Positions 19,501-26,519 of a stretch of DNA of 64,000 bases are shown piece by piece (position 1 is the stretch's first letter; each line of letters starts with the position of its first letter). The stretch covers positions 248,001 to 312,000 of the forward strand of contig JAFIGY010000012.1 in the NCBI GenBank assembly GCA_017849435.1, read 5' to 3'. Made by a program: the position numbers and the translations under genes. The DNA comes from Chitinophaga niabensis. Its GTDB lineage: Bacteria; Bacteroidota; Bacteroidia; Chitinophagales; Chitinophagaceae. Below the pieces are notes generated by a model. It was not told the DNA's origin and did not search any database. It saw only the letters and a program-made list of their open reading frames with translations.

Positions 19501-19803
19501 AACCTGTATGCACTCTACCCGAGGATGGGCGTTAGTTCACAGGCTATTGAGAATAACCTGCAACGCAGCACCTGGTGGATGCGCGATGGCAGTTTCCTGC
19601 GGCTGAAGACAGCGGAAATAGGCTATGCCCTGCCGCGTGAGATCATACGCAGATTTCATATGAAGTACTGCCGCATTTATGTGAACGGGATGAACCTTTT
19701 CAATATCACGAAGTTCAACCTTTGGGATCCTGAACTGGGTGGTAACGGATTCAGTTACCCCATTCAGAAAGTGTATAACATAGGCCTCAACATTAACCTG
19801 TAA
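16534..19803 (+). CDS. SusC/RagA-family TonB-linked outer-membrane importer
   Basis: The importer half of a SusC/SusD nutrient-uptake pair, 1089 residues. A signal peptide (MRQLRKLSSG... to about 30) precedes a carboxypeptidase-regulatory-like domain (VSVVGTVKDTSGMPLPGVTVV, about 36-110). The TonB-box and plug region follows (TDVVVTAFGKKQLKESVVG, then ANGVILVTTKEG). The remainder is the 22-strand barrel, ending in INL. FFIRGVTTFG is the usual plug block. SusD begins 12 bases after the stop. No glycan-degrading enzyme belongs to this operon, so the ligand may be a peptide, protein fragment or small sugar. Confidence 0.95.
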   Translation: MRQLRKLSSGFVLLFMFISFCFISTRSSAQSKVSVVGTVKDTSGMPLPGVTVVASNNKSLGTATDVNGKFVLDVNPGTVLLFKFVGYKGDTIAITERTKTVTVIMKPLETVLTDVVVTAFGKKQLKESVVGSVSTINVENLRTPSSNLTNALTGQVAGIIGFQQSGQPGLDNSNFFIRGVTTFGYRQNPLILIDNVELTTNDLARLQVNDIASFSILKDASATALYGARGANGVILVTTKEGKVGKTSLNFIIENSISKPTQTLKLADPVTYMKLYNEASTTRDPLSPIIFDADKIYNTQQSMKGAQGSNPYVYPAVDWLDMMFKKSSNTQKASLNVSGGGDIARFLIAGSFSNDNGMLKRSPANNFNNNVNFKNYQLRSNVNVKLTKSTEMIVRLWGNFNDYNGPITNDASFSSDLYSAAMHTSPVLFPAYFQPDSANLLTQHILFGNSSMGGSDGSGVGYSNPYAQMLRGYKRYSESRMSATLELHQDLDFLAQGLKFHGFFNTNRYSYFDNTMAYNPFYYTVFPANYNRATNQYTLTWLNSLPGGIFQGSPGSGNNGAATEYLNYTPGNKDANTFVQFQAQLEYSKQLGDHAISANLIGVRQQRLVANGIDPSTQRPSLQYSLPYRNLNLAGRMSYNYRSKYFLEGNFGYNGSERFSQNHRFGFFPTIGGSWIVSKERFWDGGLKNVVSSLKLRASYGLSGNDDIGQQRFFYLSVVDLNAGNGATFGLTNGYTRNGVRINNYENRNVTWETARIFNAGVEMTLLKDFDFIAEYWTQDRRNILMARNIPSSMGLEASVLTNVGTVKVHGLDLTANYNRTFSRNFRVQFMSNFTYSKGVYGAFEEPQYAEPWRYVSGTMLNQQFGYIAERLFVDDKEVNASPSQIFGGNLPKGGDIKYRDLNGDGRITVADRAPIGYPTVPQIVYGFGFSINYKGLEFNTRFQGQSRVSLFIDPRSVSPFVIPPSPQIQSQSQVLKAFADNHWSEENQNLYALYPRMGVSSQAIENNLQRSTWWMRDGSFLRLKTAEIGYALPREIIRRFHMKYCRIYVNGMNLFNITKFNLWDPELGGNGFSYPIQKVYNIGLNINL

Positions 19804-19815
19804 ACCGAAAGCAAT

Positions 19816-21741
19816 ATGAAAAACAGGATCAACAGCGTATTATATGCCATTGCTTTTTGCGGTGCACTGGTCACCACGCAAAGCTGTAAAAAATACCTCG
19901 ATGTTACGCCGGAGAATGTAGGAACCATCGACTATGCTTTCCGGAACAGGAACGAAGCGGAGAACTATCTGTTCACCTGCTATAATAACCTGCAGGGCTT
20001 CTCCAATGTGGTGAACGATCCGGGCTTCACCACCTCGGGAGAGATCGTTTACCCGAATGATTTGTCTGAAAGACCGGTTTCCGATATCGGGTTTCAGCTG
20101 ATCCGTGGCACCACGCAGAATATTTCCAATCCCGTATTGAATTACTGGGATGGACAGAACGGCGGCTCCAGCCTTTTCCAGGCCATCCGCCGCTGTAACA
20201 TCATGTTGGAGAACATCAATAAACCGATCGATCTGACCCCGGATGAAAAAGCCCGCTGGATCGCGGAGGCAAAGTTCCTGAAGGCTTACTATCACTACTA
20301 TCTGCTCAGGATGTACGGACCTGTTCCGATCTACAAGACCAACCAGAACATTACCGCCACGCTCGAAGAAATCCGGGTAAAACGCCAGCCGGTGGATTCT
20401 GTATTCAGCTACATCGTGCAATTGCTGGATGAAGCCTCGGCGGATCTGCCTCAGCAGATCGGCAACGTACAGCAGGAAATGGGAAGGATCACCCGGGCAA
20501 TCGCGTTATCCGTGAAGGCGGAAGTGCTGGCCACACAGGCAAGCCCCTTATATAACGGCAACCCTGATTACGCTAAGGCCAAGAATAAAGACGGACAGGT
20601 ATTGTTCTCTGCCACCGCAGATCCTGCAAAATGGAAGAAAGCGGCAGATGCCTGCAAAGCAGCCATTGATGAAGCAGTTGCCCAGAATGCAAAGCTGTAT
20701 ACATTCATACAACCGGCTAACCTGCCGGTGCTGGTGGACTCCCTGAAGAAGGTACTCACCATCCAGAGTGCGGTGACGGAAAAATGGGATCTGAATGCAG
20801 AGGTGATCTGGGCGCTCAACGGTAACTTTGGTTATCAGACTTTCTGTATTCCCCGCCTGACCGCTAAGTCAGTGGAGAACTCAACATCCGCTCCCAGCAG
20901 CTTTACGGTGCCTTTCGCCACTACAGACCTGTTCTATTCCAGGAACGGAGTTCCCATCAATGAAGATAAAACATGGGATTATAGCCATCGTTTCGATTTG
21001 CAGACCGGCGATAACCCCAATAAATATTACATCAAGAGCGGGTACGTTACCATCAAGAATAATTTCGCGCGTGAGCCGCGCTATTATGCCAATATCGGTT
21101 TTGACGGAGGAGTCTGGTATGGCAACGGGGTAACGGATCAGAATAACCCACTGTACATTGAAGCGAAAGGCCCTTCATCAAAAGCCGGTCCCAAGGATCG
21201 TGTGCGTATCAACATGCTGGCCATCTGGCCCAAGAAGCTTGTACATTACCAGACCGTTTTTGACAATGGCGTGCAGCAGACGTCCTATCGCCTGCCCCGC
21301 ACCCGCCTGGCGGATCTGTATCTCCTGTATGCAGAGTGCCTGAATGAAGCGAGTGGACCCGGTTCTGAAGTGTATAAATACATTGATATGGTGCGGGACA
21401 GGGCCGGACTGAAAGGTGTGGTGGACTCCTGGGCGCAGTTCAGTAATGCACCGTCAAAACCTTCTACCAAAGACGGTCTGCGCGAGATCATTCATCGGGA
21501 ACGGCGCATAGAACTTTGCTTTGAAGGAAAAGCAGGATGGGATCTGCGCAGATGGAAGGAAATGCTGACCGTGCTGGCTACGCCCGTGCAGGGATGGAGC
21601 ATCTTCCAGCCAGGTAACAGCGCTTTCTATACACTGCAGACGTTGTTCATACCCGGACTTACGGTAAGGGATTACTTCTGGCCGCTGTCCGATGCCGCAT
21701 TGTCCAACAATCTCAACCTCGTTCAAACGCTTTATTGGTAA
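19816..21741 (+). CDS. SusD/RagB-family nutrient-binding surface lipoprotein
   Basis: The surface lid that binds ligand over the SusC barrel, 641 residues. The lipobox around TTQSC places the lipid Cys near residue 24. The N-terminal TPR-like part has the usual AEAKFLKAYYHYYLLRMYGPVP block at about 150-170, and the C-terminal part has RRIELCFEGKAGWDLRRWK, both SusD hallmarks. It lies 12 bases after SusC and 18 before the DUF4959/DUF5000 lipoprotein, so these form one transcript. At 641 residues it is somewhat longer than many SusD proteins. Confidence 0.95.
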   Translation: MKNRINSVLYAIAFCGALVTTQSCKKYLDVTPENVGTIDYAFRNRNEAENYLFTCYNNLQGFSNVVNDPGFTTSGEIVYPNDLSERPVSDIGFQLIRGTTQNISNPVLNYWDGQNGGSSLFQAIRRCNIMLENINKPIDLTPDEKARWIAEAKFLKAYYHYYLLRMYGPVPIYKTNQNITATLEEIRVKRQPVDSVFSYIVQLLDEASADLPQQIGNVQQEMGRITRAIALSVKAEVLATQASPLYNGNPDYAKAKNKDGQVLFSATADPAKWKKAADACKAAIDEAVAQNAKLYTFIQPANLPVLVDSLKKVLTIQSAVTEKWDLNAEVIWALNGNFGYQTFCIPRLTAKSVENSTSAPSSFTVPFATTDLFYSRNGVPINEDKTWDYSHRFDLQTGDNPNKYYIKSGYVTIKNNFAREPRYYANIGFDGGVWYGNGVTDQNNPLYIEAKGPSSKAGPKDRVRINMLAIWPKKLVHYQTVFDNGVQQTSYRLPRTRLADLYLLYAECLNEASGPGSEVYKYIDMVRDRAGLKGVVDSWAQFSNAPSKPSTKDGLREIIHRERRIELCFEGKAGWDLRRWKEMLTVLATPVQGWSIFQPGNSAFYTLQTLFIPGLTVRDYFWPLSDAALSNNLNLVQTLYW

Positions 21742-21759
21742 AAGTTAAAATTCAGCGCT

Positions 21760-22977
21760 ATGCACAAGATATTTGCTTTGTTAAAAATAGCTTTACTGGT
21801 GGCGGTAGTCACATCCTGCAGTAAAGTTGTCGATTACAACAAGCCTGTTTCGGAAGATCAGACCAAGCCGGGTGTTGTTTCCAATGTAAAGGTGAGCAAC
21901 TTTAACGGAGGATCATTTATTACATACGACCTGCCGAAAACCGGAAATGTACTGTATGTAAAAGCCGATTATATCATCAATGATGTTACACAGAAATCAA
22001 GACAGACCAAATCCAGCTACTACAGCGATACGATCAAAGTGGAAGGGTTTGCGCAGAAAAAAGAATACGAAGTAAAACTCACAGCCGTTTCCCGTGCCAA
22101 TATCGAATCCGATATCGTAACGGTAAAAGTACAGCCGGATACGCCGGTTTACCAGATCGTGGCCAGAACGATCAGAATGCAGTCTGATTTTGGTGGAGTA
22201 AACGTACAGGCGATCAATTTACTGAAGAAGGCGGTGGGCGTGATCCTGTTGTATAAACCGAATACGGAGCAGAAGTATGCGATCCGTCAGCAGAACTTCA
22301 GTGATTTTTCCGCCATCAGCTATTCTTCAAGAGGATTTGACACGCTGCCCAAGGCATTTGCTGTATACGTGACAGATCAGTGGGGGAATAATTCCGATAC
22401 CGTCTATCAGTCCATCAGCCCATTGTATGAGATCAAGCTGGACAAAAGTAAATTCTTCAACAATGCTTTGCCAAGTGATACGAAGATCGGGTTTGGATGG
22501 GTAGTGCCCAATCTGTGGGATAACAACAATGGTACAGGCTGGCATACAGCACAGGAAAATATGCCGCTGCCCATTACCTGTACTTTCGGCATCGGGGTAT
22601 CGGCAAAACTTAGCCGGTTCACGTTATTCGGCAGATCCGGGTACGAGTATGCCCACGGGAACCCGAAGGTGTTTGCGCTCTGGGGATCGAACGTTGCCGC
22701 TCCGGGAGATGCTGTGCTGCCTGTGTATGCGGACTTGGGAACAGTAGTAGGGGATTGGGTGAATATCGGGAATTTTGTATGGCCCGGTCCGCCCTCCGGC
22801 GCGCCGCCAACCGCTCCAACGGCAACAGATAAAGCAGTCTTCAACCAGGGCATGGAGTTCACGATTCCTTTCACAGCGCCCAAAGTCAGGTTTATAAGAC
22901 TGGCGGTTTCCGAATCATGGTCAGGCGCCACTTTTGCGCACGCGATGGAGATCACGCTATATGGGAATACAAACTAA
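21760..22977 (+). CDS. DUF4959/DUF5126/DUF5000 surface lipoprotein
   Basis: A surface glycan-binding-protein-like lipoprotein of 405 residues. The lipobox VTSC gives a Cys near residue 20. The N-terminal part (about 35-130) is the DUF4959 domain (GVVSNVKVSNFNGGSF). A central DUF5126-like part follows, and the C terminus (about 250-400) is a discoidin-like DUF5000 domain: HTAQENMPLPITCTFGIG, LSRFTLFGRSGYEYAHGNPK, ending VRFIRLAVSESWSGATF. Discoidin-like domains often bind sugars. It is the third gene of the operon, in the usual place for a SusE-type accessory protein. Domain names are recalled by pattern, not searched. Confidence 0.8.
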   Translation: MHKIFALLKIALLVAVVTSCSKVVDYNKPVSEDQTKPGVVSNVKVSNFNGGSFITYDLPKTGNVLYVKADYIINDVTQKSRQTKSSYYSDTIKVEGFAQKKEYEVKLTAVSRANIESDIVTVKVQPDTPVYQIVARTIRMQSDFGGVNVQAINLLKKAVGVILLYKPNTEQKYAIRQQNFSDFSAISYSSRGFDTLPKAFAVYVTDQWGNNSDTVYQSISPLYEIKLDKSKFFNNALPSDTKIGFGWVVPNLWDNNNGTGWHTAQENMPLPITCTFGIGVSAKLSRFTLFGRSGYEYAHGNPKVFALWGSNVAAPGDAVLPVYADLGTVVGDWVNIGNFVWPGPPSGAPPTAPTATDKAVFNQGMEFTIPFTAPKVRFIRLAVSESWSGATFAHAMEITLYGNTN

Positions 22978-23007
22978 CTAAATGCCTTTCAGTAAAAAGT
23001 GAATCAT

Positions 23008-23703
23008 ATGAAACAACGTATCATCATACTGTTCTTTATTTCATGCCTGGTATGGAGCTGCTCGAAGGATGACACGAAATACAAGAGCCTTTTGAACGGG
23101 AAAGAGGTCATATATCCCGGGCCGGTTAGCAATTTCAAAGCTTTCCAGGGAAACCTCCGTGCCATGCTCCAATGGAACCCCAGCCCGGATCCCAGCATTA
23201 CCGGTTATGTGATCTACTGGAACAACGGCAGTGACTCCGTTGTGCTCAAAACCAAGGGTAACAATACGTCCGATATCGTTGCTACCACGATAAACGGAAT
23301 AGGCGAATATGTGCAGAACTTCGTGCTGTATACTTTTGATGCGAACGGGAACAGGTCCATCGGGCAGTCCCTTTCCGGTGTGCGGATATACGGCCCGCTG
23401 TATGTCTCTTCCCTGGTGAACCGGTCTCTTAACTCCGGCAAACCGACGGTGGTGATGGGTGGAGGGAGCTATAAGCTGTTTTTCTCTCCTACGGATACGG
23501 CGCTGAACATCAACACGCGCCTGTCTTACACGGATAGTCAGAGCCAGCCTCGCATAGTGAACGTAGGCCCGAAAATGGACTCCACGATTCTGATGCAGGC
23601 GGCCAGCGGTACGAAGATAGCCGTGCGGTCTTCATACATACCCGTTCGAAATGCGATCGATACATTCAATGTAGCGTATACGGATACGATCGTGCTGCAG
23701 TAA
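23008..23703 (+). CDS. DUF4998 lipoprotein, last gene of the SusC operon
   Basis: Start ATG 23008 (MKQRIIILFF) rather than the frame start nine bases upstream, because it gives the clean lipoprotein signal with lipobox VWSC (Cys about residue 18). The product is 231 residues. A fibronectin-like stretch follows (GPVSNFKAFQGNLRAMLQW, GYVIYWNNGSDSV), typical of the DUF4998 family that rides with DUF5000 proteins in SusC/SusD operons. The second half is beta-rich and unrecognised. It is probably surface exposed and helps bind ligand. A bidirectional terminator follows. Confidence 0.75.
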   Translation: MKQRIIILFFISCLVWSCSKDDTKYKSLLNGKEVIYPGPVSNFKAFQGNLRAMLQWNPSPDPSITGYVIYWNNGSDSVVLKTKGNNTSDIVATTINGIGEYVQNFVLYTFDANGNRSIGQSLSGVRIYGPLYVSSLVNRSLNSGKPTVVMGGGSYKLFFSPTDTALNINTRLSYTDSQSQPRIVNVGPKMDSTILMQAASGTKIAVRSSYIPVRNAIDTFNVAYTDTIVLQ

Positions 23704-23716
23704 CGATAGGAAATGT

Positions 23717-23753
23717 AAAAGGAGCATTGAGGGAATACTTCAATGCTCCTTTT
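23717..23753. terminator. bidirectional terminator between the SusC operon and the bufferin-like operon
   Basis: A 14-bp perfect stem (23717-23730 with 23740-23753), nine-base loop, A-run on the left and T-run on the right, so it can stop transcription from both sides. The stop codon of the convergent DoxX gene (23740-23742) is inside the stem. Confidence 0.85.
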
Positions 23754-24195
23754 TTAATTTTTGGGAGGAGGTATCTATAACCCTGTCCAGACTAAATCTT
23801 CCCGCGCCGTTTATGAATAACACAAGCAACATCACCAGATAGTACAACGGTATCTCAAATCCATTATCGCCTGCCTCGAACCCATTATGCAGGTGCACGG
23901 TGCCAATAGCTACCAGCATCATGATCATCAGCGGTACTGCAATGATCCTTGTACCGAGCCCCGAAATCAGTAATACAACACCGAGTGCTTCTGTTGACGC
24001 AGTGAGGTAGGCATTGAATGCCGGGGCCGGTATCCCTGTTTCTCTGAACCAGGCTGTAACGCTGCCGATGTCCGCCCATTTTACGCGGGCTGTGGTATAG
24101 AAACCAAAAGCCAGCACAAGCCTTGTCAGCAAGAGGGGAATGTCTTTCAGTTTTTCCAGTGTGCGTACACTCCTGTAGTAATTCAACGTTGCCAT
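23740..24195 (-). CDS. DoxX-family membrane protein of the bufferin-like operon (BufD/HvfD-like)
   Basis: An inner-membrane protein of 151 residues with four predicted helices (about 20-38, 62-80, 84-102, 116-132). The family signature is present: LLLTRLVLAFGFYTTARVKW in helix 1 and STEALGVVLLISGLGTRI in helix 2. DoxX proteins are recurrent partners in bufferin/Hvf clusters, with a suggested role in the electron or redox step of peptide modification (known of the family, not shown). It is the last gene of the minus-strand operon, three bases after the DUF2063 gene. Two other DoxX-like proteins occur at 52860 and 59916 outside the operon. Confidence 0.85.
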   Translation of the reverse strand: MATLNYYRSVRTLEKLKDIPLLLTRLVLAFGFYTTARVKWADIGSVTAWFRETGIPAPAFNAYLTASTEALGVVLLISGLGTRIIAVPLMIMMLVAIGTVHLHNGFEAGDNGFEIPLYYLVMLLVLFINGAGRFSLDRVIDTSSQKLKKEH

Positions 24196-24198
24196 TTG

Positions 24199-24954
24199 TT
24201 ACACTTTTTTAAATCCAAGTACCAGCCCGCTTTTCAGGCCGCTACTGATAAATGTGGCAACCATCTCAAGGATGGATTTGTTGACCGCAATTCCGAGCGC
24301 TGCGCAGATGGTGCTTACCAGTTCTTTCGTATTTGCAGGTCCGGTCGCCAGTAACTGTAACAGGTCGGCCAGGGCAGGAGAAAGGTCCATGAACTGCACA
24401 TTACCTGTATCCGGTTCGCGGAAAAGGATGAGGTGATAATCCCCTTCATCCGCCGCTTTTATCTTTTTCGCCTGCTTCAGATGCACGGGGTACCGAAAGC
24501 GCAGCAGGATATGCTCAGGGTTCAATACCAACGGATCCAGCAGCAGATCTCCGGAACGGGTAAATGCGGCGGGCTTATCTTCCATCATAAATAGCGCTGT
24601 TTCTGACCATTCCAGGCGGAGTAATTCTTCAAGGAAGGGATATTGTTTGAAAAGAGGATGTTGCACATCCGTCATATATTGATGCAGTTCCTCCGGCATT
24701 TGCCACACCTGGGGAGCCTGGCAGGGGTGATGGGTGAAGAAGTCGAGCACCAGCGCTTCCCATTCTCCTTCAGACAGCAGGTTGTGCGTAAGCGGATAAG
24801 CAGATTGCAGGATATCCGTTACGATGTTCAATACCAGCCTGCGATACTGGGAAACATGTTTGGTATGAATGCCGGGAATGTGACGATATGCGCCACTGCG
24901 ACAGTAATTGGCTAATGCAGACTGATGGCGTTGTGTGGTTTCAAGTAACAACAT
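24199..24954 (-). CDS. DUF2063 partner protein of the bufferin-like operon (BufC/HvfC-like)
   Basis: The partner of the DUF692 oxygenase, 251 residues and cytoplasmic. The N-terminal DUF2063 domain (about 1-90) shows YRRLVLNIVTDILQSAYPLT and a typical EGEWEALVLDFF-type helix (here LLSEGEWEALVLDFFTHH). The C-terminal part (about 95-250) contains LEELLRLEWSETALF and a winged-helix-like end (TGPANTKELVSTICAALG). In bufferin and methanobactin systems the equivalent protein binds the oxygenase and delivers the precursor leader (family knowledge). Its start lies inside the 3' end of the DUF692 gene (14-base overlap), so the two are made together. Confidence 0.82.
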   Translation of the reverse strand: MLLLETTQRHQSALANYCRSGAYRHIPGIHTKHVSQYRRLVLNIVTDILQSAYPLTHNLLSEGEWEALVLDFFTHHPCQAPQVWQMPEELHQYMTDVQHPLFKQYPFLEELLRLEWSETALFMMEDKPAAFTRSGDLLLDPLVLNPEHILLRFRYPVHLKQAKKIKAADEGDYHLILFREPDTGNVQFMDLSPALADLLQLLATGPANTKELVSTICAALGIAVNKSILEMVATFISSGLKSGLVLGFKKV

Positions 24955-25771
24955 ATGGCACTTTTTTTAGGCTGGATGTTTTAATGGCTTGCAAACGTTC
25001 TATTTCCTGCTGCATTTCCTCCAGTTCCGGAATATTGAAATCCCTTTCCAGCAGAACAGGCACATCCCTGTTCAGTTTCTTTATCGCATAAGCAAAGAGG
25101 TCATAAACGGGATCGATGATAGGCTCTCCATGGGTGTCAATGATCAGGTCGTCGGCCACCTGCTCGTGACCTGCCATATGAATATAACGCACCCTTTTCA
25201 TGGGCAGCTGATCGATGAAGGTGATGGCATTGTATTGATGGTTGAAGCTGTTCACATAGATGTTATTCACATCCAGTAACAGCTCGCAATCCGATTCTTC
25301 GAGTATGGCATTGATAAAGTCTGCTTCCGTCATTTCCGGCGCAACCGGCGTGTAATAGCTGACGATTTCCATTGCTATTTTCCTCTCGAGGAAATCCTGC
25401 ACCGTCCGTATCCTCCGGGAGACGTGCCGCACTGCGTCCATGGTGAACGGGATAGGGAGCAGGTCGTATAAATGTGCGTTATCGCACCGGGAATAGCTAA
25501 GGTGCTCGGAGTAGAGCTGCGCATTGGTTTCCCGGAGAAAGTTCTTTACCCGTTTCAGGAAAGCGAGATCGAGGTCATCCGGACTGCCGATGGAGAGGGA
25601 TAATCCGTGCGTGAACAGCGGATATCTTTCCAACGCGCGATGGAACAGCTTTTTCCAGTAGCCGCCGATGCCTATCCAGTTTTCCGGCGCTACTTCTATG
25701 AAATCAGGGCGAAGGGTTCCTTCGTCCAGCAGTGCTGCTGCAAAATCTTTTCTGAATCCGATACCAACCAT
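24941..25771 (-). CDS. DUF692 multinuclear iron oxygenase (BufB/HvfB/MbnB family)
   Basis: Peptide-modifying enzyme of 276 residues, TIM-barrel fold. The family uses two or three irons to convert Cys of a precursor to oxazolone/thioamide or thiooxazole groups. Putative metal ligands are all visible: H55 (FTHGLSLS), H90 (YSEHLSYS), E135 (AMEIVSYY), D167 and N169 (LLLDVNNIYVN), H198 (YIHMAGH), D212 and H214 (IDTHGEP) and E242 (LLERDF). E26 lies in FIEVAPENW. Residue numbers are counted here; their roles come from family knowledge. It is 66 bases after the precursor gene, across a hairpin. Confidence 0.9.
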   Translation of the reverse strand: MVGIGFRKDFAAALLDEGTLRPDFIEVAPENWIGIGGYWKKLFHRALERYPLFTHGLSLSIGSPDDLDLAFLKRVKNFLRETNAQLYSEHLSYSRCDNAHLYDLLPIPFTMDAVRHVSRRIRTVQDFLERKIAMEIVSYYTPVAPEMTEADFINAILEESDCELLLDVNNIYVNSFNHQYNAITFIDQLPMKRVRYIHMAGHEQVADDLIIDTHGEPIIDPVYDLFAYAIKKLNRDVPVLLERDFNIPELEEMQQEIERLQAIKTSSLKKVPYVVT

Positions 25772-25804
25772 GACTGGAAATTTTTAAATGAAATGAAAAG
25801 AGAG

Positions 25805-25831
25805 CAAGGCAGGCATGGGTAGCCTGCCTTG
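25805..25831 (-). promoter_or_regulatory. hairpin between precursor and oxygenase genes
   Basis: A 10-bp perfect stem (25805-25814 with 25822-25831) and seven-base loop in the 66-base gap. On the minus strand it is followed by CTCTCTTTTC, only weakly T-rich, so it may be a partial terminator or an mRNA end-protector. Either would keep precursor mRNA more abundant than enzyme mRNA. Confidence 0.6.
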
Positions 25832-25837
25832 AGGGGA

Positions 25838-26167
25838 TCAGTTACCTCCGGACTTGCCTTCTTTAGGTTTGCTTTTCATCTGCTTCTTCATATCCTTCTT
25901 CTTTTCCCCGCATTTTCCTTCACCGCACTTTCCTTCCTTCCCCTTTTTGGACATGGTAGAATCCATCTTCTTGCCCTTTTCCCCACACTTCAGCTCAATA
26001 TGCCGGGCGTCTGTATGCCCGGCCATCAGGCGGGTTCTGACCGTTTCTCCGGAGCCGAGCGTGTTGAAATGGAATGGGTTGGCGGCATTAGCATTCAGTG
26101 CTGTTGCAGTGAACAGGGCCCCGGCTATCAGTGAACCGGCCATCAGGCTTTTCTTTTTGATTTCCAT
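25838..26167 (-). CDS. bufferin-like precursor peptide (Cys-motif metallophore, BufA/HvfA-like)
   Basis: Secreted precursor of 109 residues. The signal peptide (hydrophobic 7-24) ends near ALNANA (residue 28). Next comes an uncharged/mixed leader (NPFHFNTLGSGETVRTRLM), then a Lys/Gly/Glu-rich tail with three Cys: C61 in LKCGEKG, C81 and C86 in KEGKCGEGKCGEKK. The EGKCG repeats are the known modification motif of bufferin-type ribosomal peptides. The tail ends in KEGKSGGN, a motif copy with Ser in place of Cys. The genes for modifying enzymes follow directly on the same strand. The mature product would be predicted to bind copper or another metal in the periplasm; that is inference from the family. 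Confidence 0.85.
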   Translation of the reverse strand: MEIKKKSLMAGSLIAGALFTATALNANAANPFHFNTLGSGETVRTRLMAGHTDARHIELKCGEKGKKMDSTMSKKGKEGKCGEGKCGEKKKDMKKQMKSKPKEGKSGGN

Positions 26168-26170
26168 TGT

Positions 26171-26233
26171 TGTCAGGTTTTGGGTGAATAATAGATTTTA
26201 CTGAATAGTCGGCATACCGCCGTTAACCTGACA
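26171..26233 (-). promoter_or_regulatory. inverted repeat in the precursor leader
   Basis: Nine-base perfect inverted repeat (TGTCAGGTT at 26171-26179, AACCTGACA at 26225-26233), 45 bases apart, with a smaller CGG-CATA-CCG hairpin inside. It begins four bases upstream of the precursor ATG and could fold in the mRNA or bind a dimeric regulator. No function is shown. Confidence 0.35.
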
Positions 26234-26252
26234 GTGAAAGGGAGGATTTTTT

Positions 26253-26519
26253 TTATTTTTCTTCCAGATTGTTGAGGATCTTCTTTTTGAGGCCGGTTGT
26301 ATCGGAAACCGGCAGTTTTTCAGGATGGGTATGATCCTTAAAGAAGAGCTTGTGGAGGAATCTGCTCTGCTTTTTATATTGGGTGCAGGCATCGCAAAAA
26401 AGCGTATGCATGAATAGTCTGGTTTTCTCAAGAGGTGTGAGCGTAAAATGAAGCTGCTTGTCGATCAGCTCCGTAGCTTTCCTGCAGGAAAGCATCAGTA
26501 TGTGCATTAACTTCCTCAT
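26253..26519 (-). CDS. small Cys-containing anti-sigma-like protein
   Basis: An 88-residue cytoplasmic protein. MLSCRKATELIDKQLHFTL and FMHTLFCDACTQYKKQSRFL form a Cys...CxxC pattern like the zinc-finger (zf-HC2-type) anti-sigma domain; the expected zinc His is probably replaced or shifted, so the call is by resemblance. No membrane helix is visible. Its ATG overlaps the sigma stop (TCAT at 26516-26519 on the plus strand), the usual coupling for sigma/anti-sigma pairs. It would hold the sigma factor inactive until metal or redox stress changes its Cys site. This is inference. Confidence 0.7.
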   Translation of the reverse strand: MRKLMHILMLSCRKATELIDKQLHFTLTPLEKTRLFMHTLFCDACTQYKKQSRFLHKLFFKDHTHPEKLPVSDTTGLKKKILNNLEEK

